Source: Fibrobacteraceae bacterium
GTDB lineage: Bacteria > Fibrobacterota > Fibrobacteria > Fibrobacterales > Fibrobacteraceae
DNA length: 64,000 bases
Direction of reading: 5' to 3'
Assembly (NCBI GenBank): GCA_017631885.1
Contig: JAGBSH010000028.1
Location: forward strand, 62,001-126,000
Positions 16,608 to 25,328 of this stretch are shown one piece after another. Position numbers and translations under genes: made by a program. The stretch's first letter is position 1, and each line of letters starts with the position of its first letter. The notes beneath the pieces were generated by a model that saw only the letters and a list, made by a program, of their open reading frames with translations, was not told the DNA's origin and searched no databases.

Positions 16608-18692
16608 TTATTTCACTTGATTCAAACGAATAAGTTTAGAAGTGTTTTTACCTCGCAACAGATAAATGCCTTGATTGAAACTTAGAGAACTATTTTTTAA
16701 CAAGTTTGCGGCCTCTTCAAGGTTCATCGCTTTTATACTTGTCAAACGCTTGCCTTGTAAATCAAATACGTCAAAATAACTTTCTGTAGCTGGGGTAAAC
16801 TTTATGCTTTTTTCAATCGCTGTTGAACTTGAATCGCCACCGATTGGTTCTGGGTCTTTGGCATTTTCCCCTTTTACAAAGGTAAAGTAATCAACATCCA
16901 TCCAATCACCAACAACAGTAAAGCGTAAAATATGTTCGCCCAAAGGTAGTGTAACATTAGCGCTTACTTTGTTGTAATCATCATAATTTTCTTCGCCTTC
17001 ATTTTGTGGAACAGAAATTACATCTGTAAGAGGTTCTCCGTCTAAAGAAAGTTGAAAACTTGAAGTCGCATTAGCCGAAGCAACTGCTGCAAACATAGTG
17101 TAAGAACCGGCTTCTTTAACATTGATGGTGTATTCTAACCATTCGTCAGCTTGGTTATAACCAACAATAACGCCTGTTCCTTTTTTGTACAAATCAACTC
17201 CTGTGTCTTTGCGATAATCTGAATCGCCATGGTTTTCAGAATCTTTATCGCTATAAGTTTTATTTGCTGAACCAGTCCCTGGAATATCAAAGTTTTCGGC
17301 TTCAATTTTACCTGGAAGTTCTTGCACTAAACCACCAAATGGTTCGCGTGGGATTTTTATTTGTTGCCCTACGCCTACAAGAGTCATAATACAATCTTTA
17401 TTCATTGTTATAGTAACACTTCCATTTTTAACTTCAACTTCACCTTCTTTGGTTGCATTTTTTGTTTCACTCGTTGTAAAAACTTCAAATGACTCAATTT
17501 TAGTGCCTGGGACATTTACTGTTACAGTTTTATTTTGCCCGTAATCTCGATTTATTAAAACAACTATCACAGAATCACCATCAGCACTTTTGTAAGCAGA
17601 AGCATAAACATTTGCTTCTGGCTTTGCTGTTGCACCAACACGAATAGCGCCTGGCCGCACAAAACGAGCAAATTGAGAAAGAACATAACCGCGCTTGCTA
17701 ACTTTACCAATTTCATTTGACGGAATAGAAAGTTTGTTACCAAAATCCTTTTCCATTATCAAGCCATAACAACGACGGATATACCACCAAGTATATTGAC
17801 TAAAATTCCCGACAACCATCGCTCTATGGATTTCATACCCCACATCAAGAGCACGAACCGTATCTAGTTTATTCACATTAGCTTGATCACCAGTATTCAT
17901 AACAACGCGCCAATAGTTTCCACTCCCTTGGCTTTCTGTGTAATGTTCTGTCATCCAGCGTTCTACATTTTTTTGGTCAGCAAGGCTATAAGCAAAAAAG
18001 TCATCGCTTGTATTTGCTTCACTTGCATAAAAGTGAGCCCCTAAAATATCCCAGTTTTTTAAGACATTTGCATCATTTAAAACTTTATTATAAAGATTTT
18101 TTTGGTAAGCAAATGATTCTGCAGAAATTACCTTTGTTCCATGTTTTCTTAATTGATTTGCATAATCTCTGGTATAGTTATAAATTTCATCAGCACTCCA
18201 ACACGTCCATTCGCCACACCAATCTGGTTCATTTTGAAAACTAATGGCATACAAAGGCGCCCCTTGATTTTTCATGTATTCAGCAAAGCTATTCAAATGA
18301 TCAGTGTAAGCCTGATAATTACTTGCACTAATATGAGCGCCTCCACCTGCAAACTTAGAAGTCCATGGCGTTGCATACACAATAGCTCCACGTGCTTGCG
18401 CTAATTTAGCAACAGCAAGTTCTCTATTAAATTCACTTTCATTAGCATTTACTGGGATACGTAAAACAGTAAGCCCAAGTTGCCCATCTCCACTACCAAA
18501 AGCAAGGTCGGCATCAGCTTCACTAAGGCCATTTCCGCCTTGCCAAGTATTGTGAACCATTCCACCAAAGCCACGAATGACTTGATGTTCTTCATCTAAA
18601 TCCACATTGACTGTTGAGGCACAAGTTAAACTCCAAAACCCTACAACACCAACGGAGATTCCAATTTTTTTAACAATTTTTTGAATTGTCAT
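16608..18692 (-). CDS. Secreted GH30 (GH30_8-like) xylanase with CBM6
   Basis: 694 residues from the ATG at 18692, chosen because AAAGGAGAT precedes it; an upstream ATG at 18719 overlaps the previous stop and has no such site. A signal peptide (1-27, ending TCAS) leads into a GH30 barrel: IRGFGGMVHNTW, acid/base Glu in SFQNEPDW, nucleophile Glu in RWMTEHYT, and TWWYIRRCYG, the loop whose Arg contacts glucuronate in glucuronoxylanases. A CBM6 follows (about 449-608) and then a 70-residue tail (about 625-694) with FDVFDLQGKR and GIYLLRGKNTSKLIRL, similar to Fibrobacter C-terminal basic or sorting tails. It would cut acetyl-stripped glucuronoxylan outside the cell, beside the CE6 esterase encoded just upstream. 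Confidence 0.92.
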   Translation of the reverse strand: MTIQKIVKKIGISVGVVGFWSLTCASTVNVDLDEEHQVIRGFGGMVHNTWQGGNGLSEADADLAFGSGDGQLGLTVLRIPVNANESEFNRELAVAKLAQARGAIVYATPWTSKFAGGGAHISASNYQAYTDHLNSFAEYMKNQGAPLYAISFQNEPDWCGEWTCWSADEIYNYTRDYANQLRKHGTKVISAESFAYQKNLYNKVLNDANVLKNWDILGAHFYASEANTSDDFFAYSLADQKNVERWMTEHYTESQGSGNYWRVVMNTGDQANVNKLDTVRALDVGYEIHRAMVVGNFSQYTWWYIRRCYGLIMEKDFGNKLSIPSNEIGKVSKRGYVLSQFARFVRPGAIRVGATAKPEANVYASAYKSADGDSVIVVLINRDYGQNKTVTVNVPGTKIESFEVFTTSETKNATKEGEVEVKNGSVTITMNKDCIMTLVGVGQQIKIPREPFGGLVQELPGKIEAENFDIPGTGSANKTYSDKDSENHGDSDYRKDTGVDLYKKGTGVIVGYNQADEWLEYTINVKEAGSYTMFAAVASANATSSFQLSLDGEPLTDVISVPQNEGEENYDDYNKVSANVTLPLGEHILRFTVVGDWMDVDYFTFVKGENAKDPEPIGGDSSSTAIEKSIKFTPATESYFDVFDLQGKRLTSIKAMNLEEAANLLKNSSLSFNQGIYLLRGKNTSKLIRLNQVK
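16761..17355 (-). repeat. CBM6 module repeat, copy 1 (in the GH30 gene)
   Basis: This 595-bp segment aligns without any gap to 18881-19475 (constant offset of 2120 bases) and differs only by scattered, mostly silent changes. It encodes the CBM6 with its flanks, from the PREPFGGLVQELPGK linker to the start of the tail domain. The identity stops abruptly at both ends, which marks it as a moved or converted module. Confidence 0.92.
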
Positions 18693-18718
18693 TTTTATCT
18701 CCTTTTTTTTTGAAATCA

Positions 18719-20341
18719 TTAGCGAAAAGCATTCACTTTTGCCACGTTTCCATTTGCTCTACTGCGAATTAAAGCCAAACCTTGAATACGTGTAGAGCCT
18801 TTAATTGAACCAGAAAGCCAGATTTTTGAAGCTTCTACAATACTTCTGGCTGTAAAACTGGCAACTTTTTTACCACTTAAATCAAATACGTCAAAATAAG
18901 TTTCTGTATCTGGGGTAAAGTTTATGTTATTAACAATCGCTGTTGAACTTGAATCGCCACCAATTGGCTCTGGGTCTTTTGCATTTTCCCCTTTCACAAA
19001 AGTAAAGTAATCAACATCCATCCAATCACCAACAACTGTAAACCGTAAAATATGTTCGCCTAAAGGTAATGTGACATTTGCATTTACTTTATTATAATCT
19101 TCATAGTTTTCTTCGCCTTCATTTTGTGGAACAGAAATTACATCTGTAAGAGGTGCACCATCTAAAGACAATTGAAAACTTGAAGTCGCATTAGCCGAAG
19201 CAACTGCTGCAAACATAGTGTAAGTACCTGCTTCTTTAACATTGATTGTGTATTCTAACCATTCATCGGCTTGGTTATAACCAACTATTACACCTGTTCC
19301 TTTTTTGTACAAATCAACTCCTGTGTCACTGCGATAATCTGAATCGCCATGGTTTTCTGAATCTTTATCGCTATAAGTTTTATTTGCTGAACCAGTCCCT
19401 GGAATATCAAAATTTTCTGCTTCAATTTTACCAGGAAGTTCTTGCACTAAACCACCAAATGGTTCGCGTGGGATTAAAACGGCTGGTTCACGAGAGATAT
19501 GTTGTAACATTACTTGAGCATAGCGTTCACCCATGCCTCTGTAGCCTTCAACTGTAAAATGCAAACGATCACTTGCTCCAGGAAGGTTATCCGATTTTAC
19601 AACATAAGCATTATTGATATATTGTGGCAATTTATTAACTCTATCACTCATACCATCACAAGCGCCGCCATCAAGCATTTCACCGGCTACAAATGGGACT
19701 TCATCGGCATTCAAGCCAAGTTCTGTGATAATTGTATTATAAGTAATAGCTACGCGACTTTCCCAATCAGAAAGGCCACCATCGGTTTCACCTTGGTGGA
19801 AAATAATCCCTTTAATAACGCCAACTTCTTGGGCTTTTTTGGCAATTTCAAGAATGCGCCCCATAGCATTGCCATCACTGCCGTAATCTTTTGCCCAATT
19901 TACAAGCCAACTTTCTGATGAAGAAAGATAAGATTGGTATTCATTTAATTGATAAAGTTTAATACTTGTTCCACCAACAGCAACAGGAATAATGCCTATA
20001 GTTACATCAGGCAAGCTATCTGCCATATGACGGCCAAACCAATCTGCTACAGAAAGACCTTCATAACAATGAAACATCGGCGGGATAGCTGGGTAAATTT
20101 CGCCAACTGTTGGACGATTTAAGTTAGAACAAGATGTGGTGGCAAACATTTTAAAACGAGGGTGTTCTTGCTTATCGTAATCTGTAAAATCTTTGGCAGC
20201 TCCAGCCATATTAGATTGCCCATATGCAATGTAAATATGAAAATTTGGGTCTGGTGCCGCCATTACACTTATTGAGAAAAGTCCAATTACAGCCAAAGCT
20301 TTAATTGAAGAAGATAAAACCTTTTTTTTCCAAGCAAACAT
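18719..20341 (-). CDS. Secreted CE6 acetyl-xylan esterase with CBM6
   Basis: 540 residues. A signal peptide (1-28, ending VMAA) is followed by an SGNH-like CE6 esterase domain (about 30-285) with the nucleophile Ser in YIAYGQSNMAG, the oxyanion Gly in PVAVGGTSI, FHQGETDGG, and the catalytic Asp-His in SDRLHFTVEG. CBM6 occupies about 292-450, and a tail of about 75 residues (FDVFDLSGKKV) closes the protein. The architecture matches Fibrobacter succinogenes Axe6 esterases, which remove acetyl groups from xylan. A strong AAGGAG site precedes the ATG. It is the first gene of a two-gene operon with the GH30 xylanase, a pairing that makes sense because deacetylation exposes xylan to the hydrolase. 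Confidence 0.93.
   Translation of the reverse strand: MFAWKKKVLSSSIKALAVIGLFSISVMAAPDPNFHIYIAYGQSNMAGAAKDFTDYDKQEHPRFKMFATTSCSNLNRPTVGEIYPAIPPMFHCYEGLSVADWFGRHMADSLPDVTIGIIPVAVGGTSIKLYQLNEYQSYLSSSESWLVNWAKDYGSDGNAMGRILEIAKKAQEVGVIKGIIFHQGETDGGLSDWESRVAITYNTIITELGLNADEVPFVAGEMLDGGACDGMSDRVNKLPQYINNAYVVKSDNLPGASDRLHFTVEGYRGMGERYAQVMLQHISREPAVLIPREPFGGLVQELPGKIEAENFDIPGTGSANKTYSDKDSENHGDSDYRSDTGVDLYKKGTGVIVGYNQADEWLEYTINVKEAGTYTMFAAVASANATSSFQLSLDGAPLTDVISVPQNEGEENYEDYNKVNANVTLPLGEHILRFTVVGDWMDVDYFTFVKGENAKDPEPIGGDSSSTAIVNNINFTPDTETYFDVFDLSGKKVASFTARSIVEASKIWLSGSIKGSTRIQGLALIRSRANGNVAKVNAFR
18881..19475 (-). repeat. CBM6 module repeat, copy 2 (in the CE6 gene)
   Basis: Partner of 16761-17355, same orientation, 595 bp with no gap. 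The translated modules differ at only a few residues (for example KDTGVDLYKKG versus SDTGVDLYKKG, and DGEPL versus DGAPL). Confidence 0.92.
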
Positions 20342-20375
20342 AAAAACTCCTTGTATAAGGTAATAATAGGAGCTA

Positions 20376-20404
20376 TTTAGGCCAAAATGTTTAATTTGCC
20401 TAAA
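20376..20404. promoter_or_regulatory. Inverted repeat in the CE6-GH30 promoter region
   Basis: TTTAGGC and GCCTAAA are separated by 15 A/T-rich bases, 35-63 bases before the CE6 start. The position overlaps the likely core promoter (a TATTAT-like box lies nearby on the minus strand), so a repressor site is possible. No regulator gene is adjacent. Confidence 0.35.
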
Positions 20405-20410
20405 ACTTCA

Positions 20411-20425
20411 TGGACAAATAATCCA
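20411..20425. promoter_or_regulatory. TGGA-N7-TCCA inverted repeat before the CE6 gene
   Basis: TGGACAAATAATCCA, 70-84 bases before the CE6 ATG. The same TGGA-N7-TCCA form occurs 85-99 bases before the CE1 esterase ATG (32294-32308). It may be a shared binding site for a regulator of hemicellulose esterases; this rests on two sites only. Confidence 0.35.
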
Positions 20426-20553
20426 CAGTATTCAAAAAAAGCCCCTTTATGGAATAAAATCGTTGTTTTTTAAATAAATATGAATGACTTTTTGCTTTTT
20501 TGTACGAAAAATTTCTTTATGTACCCATAGTTTTATGATATAGCTTTGTCGAC

Positions 20554-20575
20554 GATTCGAAATTTATTTCGAATC
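20554..20575. other. Perfect 22-base palindrome in the CE6-fabF intergenic region
   Basis: GATTCGAAAT and ATTTCGAATC surround a TT centre. There is no T run beside it, so it is not an obvious terminator; a dimeric regulator site is possible. The rest of the 321-base gap (20342-20662) holds the promoter-side repeats, the fabF terminator and otherwise A/T-rich sequence with no gene. Confidence 0.4.
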
Positions 20576-20611
20576 ACCTTTCCATAAAAATTTTAAACAA
20601 TATTTACACAC

Positions 20612-20646
20612 AAAAAAAAGCGATACTTTAAAAAGTACCGCTTTTC
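20612..20646 (-). terminator. Terminator after fabF
   Basis: On the minus strand GAAAAGCGGTACTTT pairs with AAAGTATCGCTTTT (one mismatch) and a run of T follows. It lies 17 bases beyond the fabF stop. Confidence 0.8.
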
Positions 20647-20662
20647 AAGTTTTTTTGAAAAA

Positions 20663-21895
20663 TTATGGACGACCGAAAATCACTACGCTGTTATGACCAC
20701 CAAAACCAAAACTATTGGACATTGCGTAATCAAATTTGTGATCCACAGAACCATTTTCACAAACATCTAATAAAATTTCAGGGTCTTTTTCTGTAATGTT
20801 TACAGAACCATGAACTTTTTGTGCTTCTAACGATTTGATGGAGATAATGCCTTCAATTGCAGAAGCGGCGCCAAGCATGTGACCAACCATACCTTTAGAT
20901 GAGTTGACTTTCAAATGAGAAACATTTCCTCCAAATACCTGGTAAATGGCATTGCATTCTGCAATGTCGCCAAGTGGAGTTGATGTTCCGTGCGTATTGA
21001 CATAGCCAATATCTGCTGGTGTAAGTTGTGCGTCTTTTAATGCGGCTTCAATAGCAAGTTTAACTCCTTCACCATCGTTACGTGGAGCAGAAATATGGTA
21101 AGCATCTGCACTCATGCCAACGCCTTTGATGGTAGCAAGAATTTTTGCACCGCGTTTTTCAGCATGGCTACGGCTTTCAAGAACCATAATAGCAGCACCT
21201 TCACCAATTACAAAGCCATCTCTTGCTTTATCAAATGGGCGAGACGCTTCTTGTGGAGCATCGTTTCTGCGGCTAAGGGCGTGCATATTGGCAAAACCAC
21301 TTAAAGAAACATAGCTAACAGATTCTTCAGAACCACCAGCAAGCATAACATCGGCACGACCTAAACGAATTTGGTCTGCTGCAGCAATGAGAGCATGGTT
21401 AGAAGAAGCACAAGCAGATGTAGTTGTAAAGTTTGGTCCCATAAATCCAAAGCGAATTGAAACTTCACCAGCTGCCATATTGGTAATAGCCATCGGAATA
21501 AAGAACGGAGATACGCGACGTGGGCCTTTGTTTGATAAAGTAGCAGATGTATCATAGTAAACATCCATGCCACCCATACCAGAAGCAAGAATAACACCAG
21601 CTCTAGATTTATCAAGAGAATCTACGTTTAAACCGGAATTTTTCACAGCATCTGATGCTGCAGAAACTGCATATTGGATATTGCGAGAATAACGCTTTTG
21701 GTCTCTATCATTAAAATAAGGAGAAGCATCGAATTCTTTTACTTCTGCAGCAAAATGAACTTCATAAGCAGAGGTGTCAAAATGTGTAATAGTTGTAACA
21801 CCTGATTTTCCTGCAAGAAGATTTTCCCACAAAATTTCAGGAGTATTTCCCAATGCACTCACACAACCCATACCCGTAACAACAACTTCTTCCAT
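20663..21895 (-). CDS. fabF: 3-oxoacyl-ACP synthase II (FabF)
   Basis: 410 residues, the family length. The catalytic triad is visible: Cys162 in TTSACASSNHA, His in YVNTHGTSTPLGD and His in KGMVGHMLGAAS; NSFGFGGHN closes the C-terminus. The enzyme condenses malonyl-ACP with acyl-ACP in fatty acid elongation. AAAGGAAATC precedes the ATG. It is transcribed alone, with its own terminator; no acpP or fabG is next to it. Confidence 0.95.
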   Translation of the reverse strand: MEEVVVTGMGCVSALGNTPEILWENLLAGKSGVTTITHFDTSAYEVHFAAEVKEFDASPYFNDRDQKRYSRNIQYAVSAASDAVKNSGLNVDSLDKSRAGVILASGMGGMDVYYDTSATLSNKGPRRVSPFFIPMAITNMAAGEVSIRFGFMGPNFTTTSACASSNHALIAAADQIRLGRADVMLAGGSEESVSYVSLSGFANMHALSRRNDAPQEASRPFDKARDGFVIGEGAAIMVLESRSHAEKRGAKILATIKGVGMSADAYHISAPRNDGEGVKLAIEAALKDAQLTPADIGYVNTHGTSTPLGDIAECNAIYQVFGGNVSHLKVNSSKGMVGHMLGAASAIEGIISIKSLEAQKVHGSVNITEKDPEILLDVCENGSVDHKFDYAMSNSFGFGGHNSVVIFGRP

Positions 21896-22134
21896 AAGAT
21901 TTCCTTTTGTTGAATTTGACGGGCAAAAATGTAAAAAAAGAATTTTTTTTTGAAAACCCCAAAAAAGCCTGTTTTTCTATTCAATACCTTTATAAAAAAA
22001 AAGTCATTCATTAAAATTTCTCAATTTGCGAAATTTGACTTAAATATGGCAAAAATACTTGAAATAACATTTATTTCTATTCTCTTTTTAATAAAATCTA
22101 TACGCTTTTTTATAAATAGTTTATTTTTCTTTTT

Positions 22135-23436
22135 ATGAAACTTTTAGCCAAATTATCATTTTTACTTTTTTTGCCTGTTTTTATACAAGCTGAAAATTTA
22201 ATTGTCGGTTATTACCCAGATTGGGGTAAATGGAATACTCCAACTTATACTTGGAAAGAAGTCCCGTATGAAAAAATGACCCACGTCCTTTGGAGTTTTA
22301 TTTCCCCGGATTCTTTAGGAAATCTACGAGGTAATGCTATTGACGATCCTGCTGATTTAGATTCTATGGTTGCTTCGGCTCATAAAGTCAATACGAAAGT
22401 CATTATTTCCCTTGGTGGTGCTGGTTCTTGTGAATATTTTGCAAGCGTCAGTAAAGATCAAAACCTTAGAGCTAATTTTGTTCACAATTTAATGAACTTT
22501 ATAAAAGACCATAATCTTGATGGCGTTGATATGGATTGGGAATATTCTTCTGTTCCTGTTGCAAGTGAAGATACTATAGCTTATAACCGCTTACTTGCAG
22601 ATATTCGTGATTCTCTCCCACAAGAAAAAACTCTTTCTGCCGCCATCCCTTGTTCTGGTTATTATGGCAAATATTTTAACGTAGACGCCATGAAAGATAA
22701 ACTTGACTGGTTTGGATTTATGACTTACGATATCACTGGTTATTGGGACGACCGCGCAAGGTATAATTCACCTCTTTACCCAAACGGCAATAGAACTACT
22801 TGGTCTTGGAAAGAAACGGCTAAATATTGGGGCGACAGAGGAGTTCCTGCCGAAAAAATGGTTTTTGGAATCCCGTTCTTTGGTTTTGAATTTGATGCAG
22901 CGACAGGACCTGCATCTACTTTCAATGGGAATGCCACTTACGTAGAATACAAAAACATTTGTTGCAAAACAGACCAAGAATATTTCTTTGATTCTGTTGC
23001 GGCAGTTCCTTATGCTATTTCATCTGGTTCTTACACAACATTTGACGACCCAAAATCAGCATCGCTTAAAACCCAATGGGTAAAAGACAACCAATACGCA
23101 GGTGTTATGATATGGGAACTTTCTCATGATATTATGGAAGATGGAACCCAACCAATGCTTTCTGCTATTTACGAAACTATGCAAGGGACTTACAACTTTA
23201 TTCCTTTCAAAAAAGTTTCTCAAAAATCAGGTTTAACTTTTGCTAATGGCATTTTAAATTTTGCAAAAGAAAATCAAAATTTCAAAAACATTTCTGTTTC
23301 AGTTAGAGATGTTTCTGGTAGAGAAGTTTTAATCCGTTCTATAAAATCAGGCGGATCATTAGATCTTTCTATTTTAACAGCTGGACAATATTTCGTAATT
23401 TCTCCTTTTGGTGCTTTAAAAGTTCAAATTCATTAA
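22135..23436 (+). CDS. Secreted GH18 chitinase-like glycosidase
   Basis: 433 residues. A signal peptide (1-19, ending IQAE) is followed by a GH18 barrel: VGYYPDWGKW, KVIISLGGAGSC, and the catalytic DGVDMDWEY (residues 129-137; Glu136 is the proton donor). GFMTYDITGYW and VMIWELSHD complete the barrel. The last 75 residues (FKNISVSVRDVSGREVLI ... LDLSILTAGQYFVIS) look like the C-terminal sorting-type beta domain found on secreted proteins of Bacteroidota and relatives. The substrate is probably chitin or a GlcNAc-containing glycan such as peptidoglycan or fungal wall. It is transcribed divergently from fabF across 239 bases. Confidence 0.9.
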   Translation: MKLLAKLSFLLFLPVFIQAENLIVGYYPDWGKWNTPTYTWKEVPYEKMTHVLWSFISPDSLGNLRGNAIDDPADLDSMVASAHKVNTKVIISLGGAGSCEYFASVSKDQNLRANFVHNLMNFIKDHNLDGVDMDWEYSSVPVASEDTIAYNRLLADIRDSLPQEKTLSAAIPCSGYYGKYFNVDAMKDKLDWFGFMTYDITGYWDDRARYNSPLYPNGNRTTWSWKETAKYWGDRGVPAEKMVFGIPFFGFEFDAATGPASTFNGNATYVEYKNICCKTDQEYFFDSVAAVPYAISSGSYTTFDDPKSASLKTQWVKDNQYAGVMIWELSHDIMEDGTQPMLSAIYETMQGTYNFIPFKKVSQKSGLTFANGILNFAKENQNFKNISVSVRDVSGREVLIRSIKSGGSLDLSILTAGQYFVISPFGALKVQIH

Positions 23437-23482
23437 AAGAGTTTTTCTAGATTTAACTTGAAATTTTAAATATGGATTTTTT

Positions 23483-24028
23483 ATGGCAATATCACACCCG
23501 AATTTAGTCTGGATGGATCTTGAAATGTCTGGTCTTGACCCAGATACCAATGTTATTTTAGAAATCGCAACAATCGTTACAGATGCTCATTTAAATGTTT
23601 TAGCAGAAGGTCCTGTTTTACCTGTTCACCAGCCAGAAAACATTTTAACTGGAATGGATGATTGGAATACAAGACACCACACGCAGAGTGGTTTAGTAGA
23701 TCGTTGCAGAAAATCGCCTTACTCTGTAAGTGATTGCGAAGCTATTACTTTAGACTTTTTACGCCCTTATACGAAAGAACGCTCTAATATTCTTTGTGGC
23801 AATTCTATTACTCAAGACAGACGTTTTCTTTATCGCTATATGCCGAAACTTTCTGAATGGCTTTGTTACCGCAACGTAGATGTTTCCTCTATCAAAGAAC
23901 TTTCTTATCGCTGGTACCCAAATCTTGCTCCTTTTGAAAAGCAAGAAAAACACCAAGCTCTAGATGATATCAGAGAAAGTATTGCGGAACTAGAATATTA
24001 CAAAAAGACCATTTTTAAAGAATTTTAA
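23483..24028 (+). CDS. orn: Oligoribonuclease Orn
   Basis: 181 residues, typical. This DEDDh 3'-5' exonuclease degrades 2-5-mer RNA and finishes pGpG left from c-di-GMP breakdown. Seen motifs are WMDLEMSGLDPDTNVILEIA (DE), CGNSITQDRRFLYRYMP (D) and HQALDDIRESIAEL (H-x4-D). The next gene starts 3 bases after its stop, so orn, the transpeptidase and lgt form one operon. Confidence 0.96.
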   Translation: MAISHPNLVWMDLEMSGLDPDTNVILEIATIVTDAHLNVLAEGPVLPVHQPENILTGMDDWNTRHHTQSGLVDRCRKSPYSVSDCEAITLDFLRPYTKERSNILCGNSITQDRRFLYRYMPKLSEWLCYRNVDVSSIKELSYRWYPNLAPFEKQEKHQALDDIRESIAELEYYKKTIFKEF

Positions 24029-24031
24029 TCA

Positions 24032-25327
24032 ATGAAACGCTTTCCTCTTTGGCTTCGTGTTTTATTAAGGCTCGTTCTAGCCATTTTGTTGTTTTGGAGT
24101 TTTATGCAATTAGGGCGTTTTATGTCCGGTGCTACTTCAGAGCCATATTACGAAGAAGAAATCACACAAGAAAAAACAATTGAATCTCAAGACACGAAAG
24201 CACAAAAAGAATCTGAAAAAGAAATTACGCCCAAAGAAAAAAATATTCCTATTGAAGAAAAACCAAAAGTAATTGAAAAACAAGATTCTGCAATAGATTC
24301 AACTCATATTCTTTCGCAAAAAAATGTCTATATGGCAAAAAAGATGGACTATTTATTGCGGACTTTTAAACCGGCCCATGCTCTCTATCTTATGGTAGAT
24401 GCTAAAACAAATGAAATTATTGCCTGGGGTGAATCAAAAGACCAAGTGGTTCAAGCATCTCCCGATTATTTATCCCGTTCTACATTCCCAGCAGCATCGT
24501 TAATAAAAACAGTTACACTTGCTGCCGCACTTGAATCTAAACAGTATTCTTTGAATACAAAAATTCCTTTGATAGGTAACCCTCATACACTTTATAAATC
24601 TCAAATTAAACAATCCAAAAATTATAAAGGAGAAACGGTTACTTTAGAAGATGCTTATGCCAAATCATATAATCCTCCAATGGCTTTGGTGGGCTATCAA
24701 GTAGGCGCCTCTCGTTTAAGAAAAGCCGCAAAGCAACTAGGTTTTAACCAGAATTTTTCACACAATGCCCCTAATCGTTCTGATTTTTCTCCGCCAGATA
24801 CAGGCTATGGTTTAGCAGAAGCAGCTAGCGGTTTTACGGGCGAAACAACACTTTCGCCTCTACTTGCCGCGGCACAAATTCGTTCTATCCTTTATGGGCT
24901 TCCCTTAGAAATTCCTCATGCTGAAAATTTGGCTCCTTACGCTCCAAGAAAAGCATTAGCGCTCCCTGTCTCTAAATTTTCAGAAAACACTTATTATGGT
25001 TTACGCGAAGCTATGGTTCGTTCTATAACTAATGGGACAGCAAAGAAAAATATTTCTACACGTTATATGGCAAAGAAAATCTATAATGAACTCCAGATTG
25101 GCGGAAAAACTGGCACCGTTGATGGGCTTTCTCCTGCTGGGCGTTATGAATGGTTTGCTGGTTTTGCTCGTTTCAAAAACGATCCTAAAAACGGAATTAT
25201 CTTAATTGTTATGCAAGCTCATTATAATACTGAAAATGCCACTCGTTCTCAACCAGCCACTCAGGTTAGTGCGATGCTTATCAATTATTGGGCTCGTTTT
25301 CTTAAGTCACAAAGTGAGGCTAAATAA
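24032..25327 (+). CDS. Penicillin-binding transpeptidase-domain protein
   Basis: 431 residues. One N-terminal membrane helix (about 8-28) and a charged Glu/Lys linker (about 38-95) lead to a compact transpeptidase domain with the three active-site boxes: SLIK (Ser156), SYN (about 212-214) and KTG (about 359-361). No glycosyltransferase or PBP dimer domain is present, so it is shorter than PBP2 or FtsI. It probably cross-links peptidoglycan in the periplasm, but its partner is unknown; a penicillin-binding carboxypeptidase-like role is an alternative. It lies between orn and lgt. Confidence 0.83.
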   Translation: MKRFPLWLRVLLRLVLAILLFWSFMQLGRFMSGATSEPYYEEEITQEKTIESQDTKAQKESEKEITPKEKNIPIEEKPKVIEKQDSAIDSTHILSQKNVYMAKKMDYLLRTFKPAHALYLMVDAKTNEIIAWGESKDQVVQASPDYLSRSTFPAASLIKTVTLAAALESKQYSLNTKIPLIGNPHTLYKSQIKQSKNYKGETVTLEDAYAKSYNPPMALVGYQVGASRLRKAAKQLGFNQNFSHNAPNRSDFSPPDTGYGLAEAASGFTGETTLSPLLAAAQIRSILYGLPLEIPHAENLAPYAPRKALALPVSKFSENTYYGLREAMVRSITNGTAKKNISTRYMAKKIYNELQIGGKTGTVDGLSPAGRYEWFAGFARFKNDPKNGIILIVMQAHYNTENATRSQPATQVSAMLINYWARFLKSQSEAK

Positions 25328-25328
25328 A

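Noticed and set aside
25206-25328. A longer Lgt protein starting at 25206
   Set aside because: It would overlap the transpeptidase gene by 122 bases; family similarity begins at the ATG at 25329.
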